A stretch of 64,000 bases of DNA from Pseudomonas fluorescens (GCF_000967965.1 NZ_LACC01000030.1:1-64000), one strand, 5' to 3'; shown: positions 32,939 to 42,183, counted from the first letter of the stretch. Notes: generated from the letters alone by a model not told the origin. Translations and numbers: made by a program.

Positions 32939-33217
32939 CTACTCCTTCAGGTGTTTGCTTTTTGCGATCAGCTGCAAGTTGCGAAAATAAACGAGAGAGC
33001 CAAAGGCCTGTCCGGCGATGAACACCGGGTCTTCACGGTAAATGGCATAGGCGAGCAACAAGGTGCTGCCGACGATGCTCAGGTACCAGAAGCTCACCGG
33101 GATCACGCTGCGTTTCTTGTATTCGCTGTACAGCCACTGCAGGACAAACCGCCCGGTAAAGGCGATCTGCCCGACAAAACCGACGATCAGCCAAAGGGCT
33201 TCGCGGGAGAGATTCAT
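32939..33217 (-). CDS. Small membrane protein with lipid-A-disaccharide-synthase N-terminal (LABN) domain
   Basis: A 92-residue protein with three hydrophobic segments (LWLIVGFVGQIAFTGRFVL, VSFWYLSIVGSTLLLAYAI, and PVFIAGQAFGSLVYF). This is the stand-alone LABN domain. It overlaps the GT2 stop (ATGA, 33214-33217) and precedes the GT83 gene by three bases. Such proteins accompany polyprenyl-phosphate sugar systems. A role as flippase subunit or accessory is inferred. Confidence 0.78.
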   Translation of the reverse strand: MNLSREALWLIVGFVGQIAFTGRFVLQWLYSEYKKRSVIPVSFWYLSIVGSTLLLAYAIYREDPVFIAGQAFGSLVYFRNLQLIAKSKHLKE

Positions 33218-33954
33218 CCTTTGATCTCCTGGGCGATGGTGTTCAGCCGCGTGCGCTTGATCAGCCACCAGACACCGAACAAATCGAGAATGCCGACCAG
33301 CGCGCGGTCGATGTTGCCGTATTTCGAGACCCCGGCCGTGCGCGGTCGGTGGTTGACCGGGTGCACGATCATGCGCCCGTTATGGCGCTGGATCAGCGCC
33401 GGAATGTAGCGATGCATGTGGTCGAAGTACGGCAGGCGCAAGAACGCCGCGCGCTCGATCAGCTTCAGGCCGCAACCGGTGTCCGGGGTGGCGTCCTTGA
33501 GCAGGCGGCGGCGCAGGTTGTTGGCGAACCGCGAGGCGTAGCGTTTGCTTGCGGTGTCGCGGCGATTGACCCGATGCCCGGCGACCAGTTGCACATCGAC
33601 CTTGCCCGGTTCGCCGCGCACCAGCGCCAGCATGCCGGGAATGTCCGCCGGGTCGTTCTGGCCGTCGCCATCGAGGGTCGCCAGCCACTGTCCGCGGGCC
33701 TCACGGGCGGCGTGGTACAGCGAGGTGCTCTGCCCCAGCGAACGTTCGTGATGCAGGATGCGCAGGGTGTTCAAGCCGTCGTGGCGGATCTGCCGCAATT
33801 CCTGCAGGGTTGCGTCGGTGCTGCCATCGTCGACGACGATGATTTCGTACGATTCAGCGGCCAATGCGACGCGAATTTCCTCAAGCAGCGGCTTGAGGTT
33901 GTTCGCTTCATTCTTGGCGGGGATCAGTACGGATACAAAAATGTCTTGGCTCAT
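33214..33954 (-). CDS. GT2 glycosyltransferase (dolichyl-phosphate mannosyltransferase/ArnC type)
   Basis: A 246-residue GT-A enzyme. It has the nucleotide-sugar site SVLIPAKNEANNL and IIVVDDGSTD, the metal-binding LDGDGQNDP (about residue 94) and the DTGCGLKL acceptor motif. It should transfer a sugar from a nucleotide donor to undecaprenyl phosphate. Unlike ArnC it lacks two C-terminal transmembrane helices, having at most one short hydrophobic stretch near LVGILDLFGVWWLI. First gene of a three-gene operon. Confidence 0.82.
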   Translation of the reverse strand: MSQDIFVSVLIPAKNEANNLKPLLEEIRVALAAESYEIIVVDDGSTDATLQELRQIRHDGLNTLRILHHERSLGQSTSLYHAAREARGQWLATLDGDGQNDPADIPGMLALVRGEPGKVDVQLVAGHRVNRRDTASKRYASRFANNLRRRLLKDATPDTGCGLKLIERAAFLRLPYFDHMHRYIPALIQRHNGRMIVHPVNHRPRTAGVSKYGNIDRALVGILDLFGVWWLIKRTRLNTIAQEIKG

Positions 33955-34258
33955 GGAGTCACTCTCGCCTTTATTGGATTTCTTTTATCAGAGGCGAATC
34001 AAGGTGTCGTACACCGGCCGACTCGATGCAGGGTTCAGCTATTCAGGACGATGGCGCCAACAATACCCCGCCCTTTGGACGCACTCGCGCGCGCCCCGCA
34101 TACGGTGCCCGGCCATTTGTAAAAATGGCGTTAAGATTTCATACACTTTTTGTCATCATTCACTTGATGGCGCAACGAATTCGGTTGCCATTGGCGCTTG
34201 CCCATCTAAAGTGCACTCACGCGAGTGAAAAACATGAATCGGGTAAGGATGCAGAACC
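33955..34258. other. Intergenic region between GT2 and yceH
   Basis: About 300 bases with no convincing gene. The stretch 34110-34160 is A/T-richer than its surroundings and probably contains the yceH promoter. I see no operator of the island type. Confidence 0.5.
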
Positions 34259-34903
34259 ATGAGCACTGAGCAAGAGACGACTTTAGACGAGCAGCGGCTC
34301 GACAGTACGGAAATCCGCATTCTGGGCTCGTTGATCGAGAAACAGGCCACCAGCCCGGAAACCTATCCCCTGACCCTCAATGCCCTGGTGATTGCCTGCA
34401 ACCAGAAAACCAGCCGCGAGCCGGTGATGAACCTCACACCAGGCCAGGTCGGCCATAGCCTGCGCGTCCTCGAAGGACACGGTTTCGCCAGACTGGTGAT
34501 GGGCAGCCGCGCCGACCGCTGGGAACACAAGGTCGACAAGGCTCTGGAACTGGTGCCGGCGCAGGTCATCCTGACCGGGCTGATGTTTCTGCGCGGCCCG
34601 CAGACCGTCAATGAACTGCTGACCCGCAGCGGCCGCATGCATGAGTTCGAAGATGCCGAACAGGTGGTGCATCAACTCGAACGCCTGATTGCCCGGGGCC
34701 TGGCCGTACTGATTCCGCGTCAGGCCGGCCAGCGCGAAGATCGTTACACGCACGCCCTGGGCGACCCGGCGGATATCGAAGCGATCATGGCTGCAAGGAA
34801 CAACCCGGCCGAACGTGGCAGCAGCGGGGTTTCGGTTGAACGGATCGAAGAGCTGGAAGCGCGGATTGCGGCGCTGGAAGAGCGTTTGGCACGACTGGAA
34901 TGA
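34259..34903 (+). CDS. yceH: YceH family protein (DUF480)
   Basis: A 214-residue protein of the YceH/DUF480 family: two tandem winged-helix-like domains (LGSLIEKQATSPETYPLTLN; LFLRGPQTVNELLTRSGR-like segment) and a C-terminal coiled coil (ERIEELEARIAALEERLARL). The biological role is unknown. It is a common single-copy gene in gammaproteobacteria. An ATG at 34259 is used. The ribosome site TAAGGA lies ten bases upstream. Confidence 0.9.
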   Translation: MSTEQETTLDEQRLDSTEIRILGSLIEKQATSPETYPLTLNALVIACNQKTSREPVMNLTPGQVGHSLRVLEGHGFARLVMGSRADRWEHKVDKALELVPAQVILTGLMFLRGPQTVNELLTRSGRMHEFEDAEQVVHQLERLIARGLAVLIPRQAGQREDRYTHALGDPADIEAIMAARNNPAERGSSGVSVERIEELEARIAALEERLARLE

Positions 34904-34927
34904 CTTCTTAACTTTCAAAGATGCCCA

Positions 34928-35020
34928 CTGTGGCGAGGGAGCTTGCTCCCGCTGGGCTGCGAAGCGGCCCCGAAAAGGGGACTGCTTCGCACTCCAGCGG
35001 GAGCAAGCTCCCTCGCCACA
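34928..35020. repeat. REP pair
   Basis: CTGTGGCGAGGGAGCTTGC and complement flank a GC-rich stem between the converging yceH and cupin genes. Confidence 0.85.
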
Positions 35021-35043
35021 AAAGTATCCGTCATCCTGTACCG

Positions 35044-35562
35044 CTACTCGCCGTCCCAGTAATCCACCCCATCGGCTTGCCGGGCAACGGCAACAAAGCC
35101 TGACGCATTACCCTCGGCATCCACCTTGAAGTCATCCATCACGGCGTATTTACCGGAATCCGGGTATTCACAGATCTCCGGCGATTGCTGGGTGCTGACG
35201 GCCAGGTACCGCAACTCGCCGTTACTGGTATTGATGATCTGATGCGCCTTTTCAGGCCCGCCCGGTGGACAAGCGATCACATCACCGGCGCGGATCGGAA
35301 AACGTTCGGTTCCCAGGCGAACCTCCCCTTCCCCGGCCACGACGTAGAACATTTCCTCATTGACCCGATGACTGTGGAACGGGCTGCCGCGCATGCCTGG
35401 CTCCAGCACATACAGGCGATAACCCAGCTTTTGTGCCCCCAGTTGCTGACCGACGCGGGCCAGGCGCTGTTGGTAGCGACCGGCGGTTTCACCGCTCGGC
35501 GCAAACGCTTCGGGCAGCGGTTCAAGTTCGACTGAATTCAGGTTGAGAATGGGGGGATGCAT
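35044..35562 (-). CDS. Cupin-domain protein
   Basis: A 172-residue protein with one cupin domain. Motif 1 is in PFHSHRVNEEMFYVVAGEGE (about residues 61-80) and motif 2 is the loop GDVIACPPGGPEKAHQIIN. Metal-binding His, Glu and His are present. The tail (ICEYPDSGKYAVMDDF) is typical of small-molecule-binding cupins in Pseudomonas. The ATG at 35562 has AGGAGG five bases upstream. A GTG two codons earlier is possible. Next to a shikimate-dehydrogenase-like gene, ten bases away, so the two may form an operon. Function not known. Confidence 0.8.
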   Translation of the reverse strand: MHPPILNLNSVELEPLPEAFAPSGETAGRYQQRLARVGQQLGAQKLGYRLYVLEPGMRGSPFHSHRVNEEMFYVVAGEGEVRLGTERFPIRAGDVIACPPGGPEKAHQIINTSNGELRYLAVSTQQSPEICEYPDSGKYAVMDDFKVDAEGNASGFVAVARQADGVDYWDGE

Positions 35563-35571
35563 GGACACCTC

Positions 35572-36384
35572 CTAGCTGCGGGCAAACGCCACGGCCTTCT
35601 GGAATTGCTCATCCGTTGGCCGCACGCCGGTATAGAGCACAAATTGCTCCAATGCCTGGATCGCGATCACTTCCAGCCCGGTGATGACCCGCTTGCCTTC
35701 GGCACGAGCACGCATGATCAGCGGAGTTTCGGAGGGAATCGCCACCACATCGAAGACAGTGTCCGCTTTTTCGATCACGTCAGGCTCAAAGGCCAGTTGC
35801 TCGGCCTCCGGCCCCCCCGTCATGCCGATCGGGGTGACGTTGACCAGCATTTGCGGGCGACGACTCCCCAGCTCGGCCTGCCACTCATACCCCAACGACT
35901 GCGCCAGTGCCTGTCCGGCGCGCTCGTTGCGGGCCACGATCAGGCCGCTTTCATAGCCGCCATCGCGCAAGGCGCTCGCCACGGCCTTGGCCATGCCGCC
36001 ACTGCCGCGCAAGGCAAAGGTCGAGTCCTTGGGCACCTGGTGTTTTTCCAGCAACTGGGCAACGGCGATGTAGTCGGTGTTGTAGGCTTTGAGATGACCG
36101 TCGGTGTTGACGATGGTGTTGATCGATTGAATGGCGGCGGCCGATGCGTCGAGTTCATCCACCAGGGCAATGCAGGCTTCCTTGAACGGCATCGACACGC
36201 CACAGCCACGAATGCGCAGGGCGCGAATGCCGACAACGGCACCCGGCAGGTCCTGGCTGGCAAAGGCCTTGTAGTAGAAATTCAGGCCCAGCTGTTCATA
36301 CAGATGATTGTGAAAACGCAGACCAAAGTTCCCGGGGCGTCCTGAAAGGGACATGCACAGCTGGGTGTCTTTGTTGGGGTTCAT
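35572..36384 (-). CDS. Shikimate 5-dehydrogenase-like protein (AroE/YdiB family)
   Basis: A 270-residue AroE-family protein. LSGRPGNFGLRFHNHLYEQLG resembles the substrate-binding N-terminus, GVSMPFKEACI carries the lysine of the SxPxK region, and LRGSGGMAKAVASAL is the NAD(P) loop. It is a paralogue type rather than the housekeeping aroE, since SxSxPxN is replaced. Quinate or another shikimate analogue may be the substrate. The ATG at 36384 is taken. A GTG at 36390 has a better-spaced GGAG and may be the real start. Confidence 0.75.
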   Translation of the reverse strand: MNPNKDTQLCMSLSGRPGNFGLRFHNHLYEQLGLNFYYKAFASQDLPGAVVGIRALRIRGCGVSMPFKEACIALVDELDASAAAIQSINTIVNTDGHLKAYNTDYIAVAQLLEKHQVPKDSTFALRGSGGMAKAVASALRDGGYESGLIVARNERAGQALAQSLGYEWQAELGSRRPQMLVNVTPIGMTGGPEAEQLAFEPDVIEKADTVFDVVAIPSETPLIMRARAEGKRVITGLEVIAIQALEQFVLYTGVRPTDEQFQKAVAFARS

Positions 36385-36636
36385 CTGCACGGGCAAGCTC
36401 CTTCAAATGCACTTTTCGGATGGACGGGATTAGCCCTCCATCGGGTTCTGATCGATCATATAAGTGTGTTAACACGGCCTTACACGGGTCGGTAAGAAAG
36501 TCGGTACAGACCTTACACAAAATTTACCTAACGGCCGTGCTGTTTTTCAGAAAAACGCTGTCTTAGAAGTATCCCCGCGACAATCCTTGGGTCTATTGCA
36601 GACACAAGCGCCGGGCTGAAGAACCGAGGAACTATC

Positions 36637-36996
36637 ATGATCCGTAAAGTCCCCACAGTAGCCTTGCTGATCGGCGCCCTCGCTATCGCAGGACAGGCGC
36701 AAGCCCATGGTGGTGGTAATTACTGGCAGGGCCCGGCGGTGTTTGGCGCGATCGTCGGTACTGCCATCGTCGGCTCGGCTCTGATCAACGCCAACCGCCC
36801 GGTTTATGTCGCACCGCAACCGGTCTACTACCAGCCCGCGCCGGTTTATTACGCACCACCGCCTCCGGTTTACTACCAACCGGCCCCGGTCTACGTGCAA
36901 CAACCGATCTACTACCGCCCGGCCCCGGTGTACTACGGACCACCCCATGGTTACTACGGCCCGCCACGCGGCTACTACGGCCACGGCCGCTGGTAA
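36637..36996 (+). CDS. Secreted Tyr/Pro-rich repeat protein
   Basis: A 119-residue protein with a signal peptide ending at GQAQA (about residue 23), a glycine-rich hydrophobic segment (GAIVGTAIVGSALI) and a C-terminal half made of PVYYxPAPVYY-type repeats ending in GYYG units. Such proteins are common in Pseudomonas outer layers. Function unknown. It is monocistronic, bounded by the terminator at 37008. Confidence 0.8.
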   Translation: MIRKVPTVALLIGALAIAGQAQAHGGGNYWQGPAVFGAIVGTAIVGSALINANRPVYVAPQPVYYQPAPVYYAPPPPVYYQPAPVYVQQPIYYRPAPVYYGPPHGYYGPPRGYYGHGRW

Positions 36997-37007
36997 CGAA
37001 CTCATCC

Positions 37008-37035
37008 AGCCCCGCTGATAAAGCGGGGCTTTTTT
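37008..37035 (+). terminator. Rho-independent terminator
   Basis: AGCCCCGCT (37008-37016) and AGCGGGGCT (37022-37030) pair around a five-base loop and run into a T-run (37031-37035). Confidence 0.9.
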
Positions 37036-37230
37036 ATGCCCGTTTGTCGGTACAGGTCTGGATAAATCTCGCCAAGGTCGCTATCGGGACAGTACCCGTG
37101 GCAAAAATGGGCAAGATGGACTCGACCCGATTTCTGCCGTGCGGCAAAAAACGGTCATATTTTTGTCATGACAGTTCCGCAAGCTCGGTGCTGTCCGTCG
37201 ATAACAGTTGAAAACAACAAGGACGACCAC

Positions 37231-37425
37231 ATGCCAACGCAAAACCCGCACCGCATCGTCGGTCTGTGCACCTCCAGCAAGGTGTACAACGCACTGACCG
37301 AACTCAAGCACCTGGAAGGTCATCGCAGCGCCAAATTTCTCTCGCTGCTGACGCAAAGCCTGGTACGCAAGGGCCTGCTCAACGAGCAGGAAGTGGTTCA
37401 TATGCTCGATCAGGTGGTCAGCTGA
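37231..37425 (+). CDS. Small conserved Pseudomonas protein
   Basis: A 64-residue, mostly helical protein (TSSKVYNALTELKHLEGHRSA, LLNEQEVVHMLDQVV). AAGGA lies nine bases before the ATG at 37231. No domain recognised. The repeated charged/hydrophobic pattern suggests a helical bundle or a DNA/protein-binding adaptor. Confidence 0.65.
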   Translation: MPTQNPHRIVGLCTSSKVYNALTELKHLEGHRSAKFLSLLTQSLVRKGLLNEQEVVHMLDQVVS

Positions 37426-37540
37426 CCGACCAACGGTCGTTTGCCCCCTCTGGCATCAATGACCACTATCGAAAGCGTTGATTACCCCTAAAGGCACCCT
37501 GACCTTAAAGTAACTCCACAGATTGATGGAGGTACTTGTC

Positions 37541-37732
37541 GTGTCCAAGGTTCAGATCATGTCCGTTATCGGCAGCGCCGTCCCCGCACAGCTCAGAGAG
37601 CTGGGCATGCTCGCCTGCTGGTATCTGGTGCAGGATGGCGTGCAGATCAGCGGCCCGCTTACTTCGCTACCCGCCGCCAAGGAGCTGTCGCAACGCATCG
37701 GCACCGGCCAGTCCGGCAGGCTCAACGCCTAA
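37541..37732 (+). CDS. Small conserved hypothetical protein
   Basis: A 63-residue protein started by GTG at 37541, with GGAGG eight bases upstream. An ATG at 37526 is inside the ribosome-site region and less likely. It contains LACWYLVQDGVQISGPLTSL and no recognised domain. Its stop overlaps the stop of the converging AI-2E gene by four bases. Confidence 0.6.
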   Translation: MSKVQIMSVIGSAVPAQLRELGMLACWYLVQDGVQISGPLTSLPAAKELSQRIGTGQSGRLNA

Positions 37733-38790
37733 GGCAACTGCACCCGCGGTTTGGTTTCAATGAAAATGGCCCAGCTCGACATGAACAGGGCCGCGATCAG
37801 CGGGCCGATGACAAAGCCGTTGAGTCCGAAAATCGCCAGGCCGCCGAGGGTAGAGATCAGGATCATGTAGTCCGGCATCCTGGTGTCCTTGCCCACCAGA
37901 ATCGGTCGAAGCACGTTATCCACCAGGCCGATCACGAAAACCCCAAACAACCCCAGCACTATGCCCTGCCAGATCGCCCCGGTGAGCAGGAAAAACACCG
38001 CCACCGGCGCCCAGACTATTCCCGCCCCCACCGCTGGCAGCAGTGACAGAAACGCCATCAACACCGCCCAGAGCAATACGCTGGGGATGTCCAGAAACCA
38101 GAAAATCAGACCGCCCAGTGCGCCTTGCGTGATGGCCACCAGCAGGTTGCCCTTCACCGTGGCCCGCACCACACGATTGAACTTGAGCTGCAAACGACGT
38201 TTCTGCTGTTCCTGCAACGGCACCGCCGCACGCACCTTGCGCGCCAGTTCCGCACCGTCGCGCAGGAAGAAAAACAGCAGGTACAGCATGATGAAAAAAC
38301 TGACGACGAACTCGAAGGTGCCCTGACCAAAAATGAAGGCCTGCGCCGCCAGCTCCTGACCGCCGGTCATCGCGCTTTTGACGATTTTCTCTCGCAGCCC
38401 GTTCAACTCACCCATGCCGAAGCGATCCAGCAGATGCTGGAAATACGGCGGCAGGCTGTGCTTGAACTGCGACACGTACCCGGCAATATCGAGTTCGCCG
38501 CTCTCGACGCTTTTGTAGAGCGACGCACCCTCTTGAACCAGCAAGGCGCTGATGATGATCACCGGCAGAATCGCAATCACCAGGCAAATGCTCAATGTGC
38601 ACAGCGACGTGAGGTTGCGTTGCCAGCCGAACTTCTCTTGCAGCCGGCGCTGCAGTGGCGCAAAGACGATGCCAAGGATCACCGCCCAGAACACCGCGCC
38701 GTAAAACGGCAGCAGGATCCAGATGAACGCAGCGCTCACCAGCACCAGCAAAACCGTCAGTGATTTGTCTTGTAGGGGCGCTTCGTTCAT
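37729..38790 (-). CDS. AI-2E family transporter (PerM/YdiK-like)
   Basis: A 353-residue integral membrane protein of the AI-2E exporter superfamily. An N-terminal pair of helices (LTVLLVLVSAAFIWILLPF) is followed by a soluble middle domain (about 70-170) and about five to six C-terminal helices with GLVDNVLRPILVGK, a family motif. Substrates of this family are mixed, including signal molecules and ions. The name does not prove autoinducer export. The ATG at 38790 starts a typical cytoplasmic leader. Confidence 0.82.
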   Translation of the reverse strand: MNEAPLQDKSLTVLLVLVSAAFIWILLPFYGAVFWAVILGIVFAPLQRRLQEKFGWQRNLTSLCTLSICLVIAILPVIIISALLVQEGASLYKSVESGELDIAGYVSQFKHSLPPYFQHLLDRFGMGELNGLREKIVKSAMTGGQELAAQAFIFGQGTFEFVVSFFIMLYLLFFFLRDGAELARKVRAAVPLQEQQKRRLQLKFNRVVRATVKGNLLVAITQGALGGLIFWFLDIPSVLLWAVLMAFLSLLPAVGAGIVWAPVAVFFLLTGAIWQGIVLGLFGVFVIGLVDNVLRPILVGKDTRMPDYMILISTLGGLAIFGLNGFVIGPLIAALFMSSWAIFIETKPRVQLP

Positions 38791-38950
38791 GTCCGATCCG
38801 TGCCAGAGAGGACGAAAAACTTCCGCCCTGATGTTTAGTCCACTACGGCTCGCGCGAGTGCCATCGGTTTGTTGAACAAGCATAGATCCAGGTCAATAAT
38901 CCCTCGCCACCGAACGTTTACCCTGCGCGGCTTTTGCGACCGACACTGCC

Positions 38951-40276
38951 ATGAACTTCACCGCGCCAGAACTGCTCGCCCCCGCCGGCACCCTGAAAAA
39001 CATGCGTTACGCCTTCGCCTACGGCGCCGATGCCGTGTACGCCGGCCAGCCGCGCTACAGCCTGCGGGTGCGCAACAACGAATTCGACCACGCCAACCTG
39101 GCCCTCGGCATTCGCGAGGCCCAGGCCCAGGGCAAGCGCTTCTACGTGGTGGTGAACATCGCGCCGCACAACGCCAAGCTCAAGACCTTCCTCAAGGACC
39201 TTGAACCGGTGATTGCCATGGCCCCGGATGCGCTGATCATGTCCGACCCCGGCCTGATCATGCTGGTACGCCGGCACTATCCGCAGATGCCGATCCACCT
39301 TTCGGTGCAAGCCAATACGGTGAACTGGGCGAGCGTCGAGTTCTGGCAGCAGCAAGGCTTGAGCCGGATAATCCTGTCCCGGGAGCTGTCCCTGGAGGAA
39401 ATCGCCGAGATCCGCGAGCAAGTGCCGGCCATGGAACTGGAAGTGTTCGTGCACGGCGCGTTGTGCATGGCCTATTCCGGGCGCTGCCTGCTGTCGGGCT
39501 ACATGAACAAGCGTGACGCCAATCAGGGCAGTTGCACCAATGCCTGTCGCTGGAAATATTCGGCGCAACCGGCCACGGAAAACAATCTCGGCGAGATCGT
39601 GCAACAGTATCAGCCGGAACCCACCCTGGGCATCGGCGCGCCGACCGAGCAGGTGTTCCTGTTGCAGGAAGCCAATCGTCCCGGCGAACAGATGCCGGCC
39701 TTCGAAGACGAACACGGCACCTACATCATGAACGCCAAGGACCTGCGCGCCGTGCAGCACGTCGAACGCCTGACCCACATGGGCGTGCACTCCCTGAAAA
39801 TCGAAGGCCGGACCAAATCGCACTTTTATTGCGCGCGCACCACCCAGGTTTATCGCCGAGCCATCGACGATGCGGTGGCGGGCCGGGCCTTCGACCGCGA
39901 CCTTATGACCGATCTGGAATCCCTCGCCCAGCGCGGCTACACCGAAGGCTTTCTACGCCGCCATGTGCATGACGAATACCAGAACTACCAGAACGGCAGC
40001 TCCGTCTCGGAGCGCCAGCAGTTTGTCGGTGAATTGACCGGGCAGCGCCGAGATCGCCTGGCCGAGGTCAAGGTGAAGAACCGCTTCGGCCTGGGCGATC
40101 ACATGGAGCTGATGACGCCCAAGGGCAACTTCCACTTCGATCTGCATCAGTTGCAAAACGCCAAGGGTGAAGCGATCGAGGTTGCACCGGGAGATGGGCA
40201 TACGGTGTATTTGCCGATACCGGATGCAGTGGATCTGGAGTTTGGGTTGTTGATGCGGGATATCAGCGTGACCTGA
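38951..40276 (+). CDS. trhP: tRNA 5-hydroxyuridine synthesis protein TrhP (peptidase U32 family, YegQ)
   Basis: A 441-residue U32-family protein beginning MNFTAPELLAPAGTLKNMRYAFAYGADAVYAGQ. The U32 signature EVFVHGALCMAYSGRCLLS with four-cysteine segments (CLLSG, GSCTNACRW) is present. Members make 5-hydroxyuridine at tRNA wobble position 34 from prephenate-derived oxygen-independent hydroxylation. It appears to be a single gene. The start is the conserved family N-terminus. Confidence 0.9.
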   Translation: MNFTAPELLAPAGTLKNMRYAFAYGADAVYAGQPRYSLRVRNNEFDHANLALGIREAQAQGKRFYVVVNIAPHNAKLKTFLKDLEPVIAMAPDALIMSDPGLIMLVRRHYPQMPIHLSVQANTVNWASVEFWQQQGLSRIILSRELSLEEIAEIREQVPAMELEVFVHGALCMAYSGRCLLSGYMNKRDANQGSCTNACRWKYSAQPATENNLGEIVQQYQPEPTLGIGAPTEQVFLLQEANRPGEQMPAFEDEHGTYIMNAKDLRAVQHVERLTHMGVHSLKIEGRTKSHFYCARTTQVYRRAIDDAVAGRAFDRDLMTDLESLAQRGYTEGFLRRHVHDEYQNYQNGSSVSERQQFVGELTGQRRDRLAEVKVKNRFGLGDHMELMTPKGNFHFDLHQLQNAKGEAIEVAPGDGHTVYLPIPDAVDLEFGLLMRDISVT

Positions 40277-40311
40277 CCTGCAAATCCACCCAATTCCTAC
40301 AGGGAAATGTG

Positions 40312-41175
40312 TCAGGCAAACTCTTCGCGGAGCATCGCCACAAACGCCTCCCGCGCCGGGTGCACCCCGGCGTTTTCGTGCCAGTAGAACAGGCTCTCGA
40401 TTGCCGTCAGTTCGGGAAACTCGAACGCCACGCACCCGGCACCCTTGGCGTATTGATCGAAAACCCCTTTAGTCACCAGCGCCACGCCGGCCCCGGCGCT
40501 GACGCAACCGACAATCGCGCCATAGCTGGCCAGGCTGACAATCGGCAGCGCCAACCCATTGCGCAATAACCAATGCTCCATCGCTGCCCGGTAAGGACAG
40601 CCCTGAGGCCAAAGGAACATCGTCTTGTCATGCAGGTCCGTCACGTTGCGCAACGGCCCGAGGGAGGTTGAGGCGATCAACAGCAACTCTTCGCGGTACA
40701 TCGGCGTGCGCTTGAGGTGCGCACGCTCGACGTCGACCGCGACGATTGCACCGTCGAGCTTGTGATTGAGCGTGTCGTCGAGCAACTGGGCCCAGGTGCC
40801 GGTGGTCAGCTCCAGCGCCACCTGCGGGAAACGCTTGTGGAATTTCGCCAGCAACCGCGGCAATCGCCCGGTGGCCGACGACTCGATGGCCCCGATGCGC
40901 AGCGGCCCCGAGGGTTCGGCCGAAGGATCGACCGCGCGCTTGGCCTCGGCGGTGAGGGCAAGAATTTTCGAGGCGTAGGCCAGGAAGGTTTGCCCCGAAG
41001 GGCTGATGCGCAGCCCTCGCCCCTCGCGCAGGAACAGCGCGACACCCAATTCGGCCTCCAGGGCCTTGATCCGTGCCGTGATGTTCGACGGTACGCAATG
41101 CAACAGCTCGGCCGCGCGGGCGATGCTGCCGACATCGGCCACGGTCTTGAACATGCGAATCTGTGCCAGCTCCAT
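40312..41175 (-). CDS. LysR-family transcriptional regulator
   Basis: A 287-residue LysR protein with an N-terminal winged helix (FKTVADVGSIARAAELLHCV, NITARIKALEAELGVALFLR) and a periplasmic-binding-protein-like effector domain (about 90-287). It is divergent from the EamA transporter at 41272, with a 96-base gap, so it probably regulates that gene and itself. The effector is unknown. Confidence 0.9.
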   Translation of the reverse strand: MELAQIRMFKTVADVGSIARAAELLHCVPSNITARIKALEAELGVALFLREGRGLRISPSGQTFLAYASKILALTAEAKRAVDPSAEPSGPLRIGAIESSATGRLPRLLAKFHKRFPQVALELTTGTWAQLLDDTLNHKLDGAIVAVDVERAHLKRTPMYREELLLIASTSLGPLRNVTDLHDKTMFLWPQGCPYRAAMEHWLLRNGLALPIVSLASYGAIVGCVSAGAGVALVTKGVFDQYAKGAGCVAFEFPELTAIESLFYWHENAGVHPAREAFVAMLREEFA

Positions 41176-41271
41176 ACATCACCAAAAGTGAACGGTTAGC
41201 GCAGTATAAGTCAGTTGTGGCGAACGATCCGCTTTCTGATACTCGGTGCATCCGCCCACAGGTGCACGACC

Positions 41272-42183
41272 ATGACGCCGCTCACACCCTCCCCCGTTTC
41301 CCCCTGGAAAATCATCCTGGCCATGGCGTTTGTCGTGGCGTGCTGGGGCTATTCGCCGACCGGCATCCATATCGGCTTGCTGGCCTATGACCCGGTGCAC
41401 CTGGCACTGCTGCGCTTCCTGCTGGCTTCCGTGTTCATGGCCGTGGTCGCGATGTTCAAGGGCATTCGCCGGCCGAGCCTGCGCGATCTGCCGTTGATGT
41501 TCGGCCTGGGTTTCTTTGCCGTGAGCCTGCACCACGTGGCGATCAACTTCGGGCAGCAAGGTGTCAGTGCTGGCGCTTCGAGCGTTCTGGCCCAGACCAC
41601 GCCCCTGTTCAGTACGCTGATCGCGCGCTTCGTGTTCAAGGATCAGGTGAGCCTGTGGCGCTGGGGTTGTGTGCTGCTCGGGTTGTTGGGCGTGGTGATT
41701 GTGGTGGCGGGCGATCATGGCCTGGGCAGCCTTGATGCCCACGGCTTGCTGATCCTGTTGGCGGCGGTGTCCTGGAGCCTCTACTTTGCCCTGCAAAAGC
41801 ATCACACCGGGCGTTACGACGGGCTGACGCTGGTGTGTTACACGGTGTGGTCCGGGACGGCGCTGTTGCTGGTTTTCTTGCCCGGCCTGGCGGATCAAGT
41901 CGCCCTGGCGCCGCTGCGTGTGCAATTTGCGGTGATTGCCCTGGGGATATTCCCCAGCGCCCTGGCGTACCTGGCCTGGGCCTATGTACTGGCGCATGTC
42001 GATTTGAGCCGGGCGACGATGACGCTGTATCTGACGCCGCCGACGGCGATGGTCATTGCGTCTTATGCGCTTGGCGAACGGCCGACATTGATGATTGTGG
42101 TCGGCGGGCTGGTGGTGTTGGTGAGTGTGCTGGCGTTGAATCTGGAGCGGCGGGCTGTGGTTGTTCAGGCTGTCAGGGTCTGA
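41272..42183 (+). CDS. EamA/DMT-superfamily transporter
   Basis: A 303-residue protein with ten predicted helices in two EamA repeats (from about residues 12 and 155), e.g. IILAMAFVVACWGYSPTGIH and LGIFPSALAYLAWAYVLAHV. It likely exports an amino acid or other metabolite. The ATG at 41272 is preferred since the longer frame to 41215 overlaps the promoter region facing the LysR gene. Confidence 0.85.
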   Translation: MTPLTPSPVSPWKIILAMAFVVACWGYSPTGIHIGLLAYDPVHLALLRFLLASVFMAVVAMFKGIRRPSLRDLPLMFGLGFFAVSLHHVAINFGQQGVSAGASSVLAQTTPLFSTLIARFVFKDQVSLWRWGCVLLGLLGVVIVVAGDHGLGSLDAHGLLILLAAVSWSLYFALQKHHTGRYDGLTLVCYTVWSGTALLLVFLPGLADQVALAPLRVQFAVIALGIFPSALAYLAWAYVLAHVDLSRATMTLYLTPPTAMVIASYALGERPTLMIVVGGLVVLVSVLALNLERRAVVVQAVRV

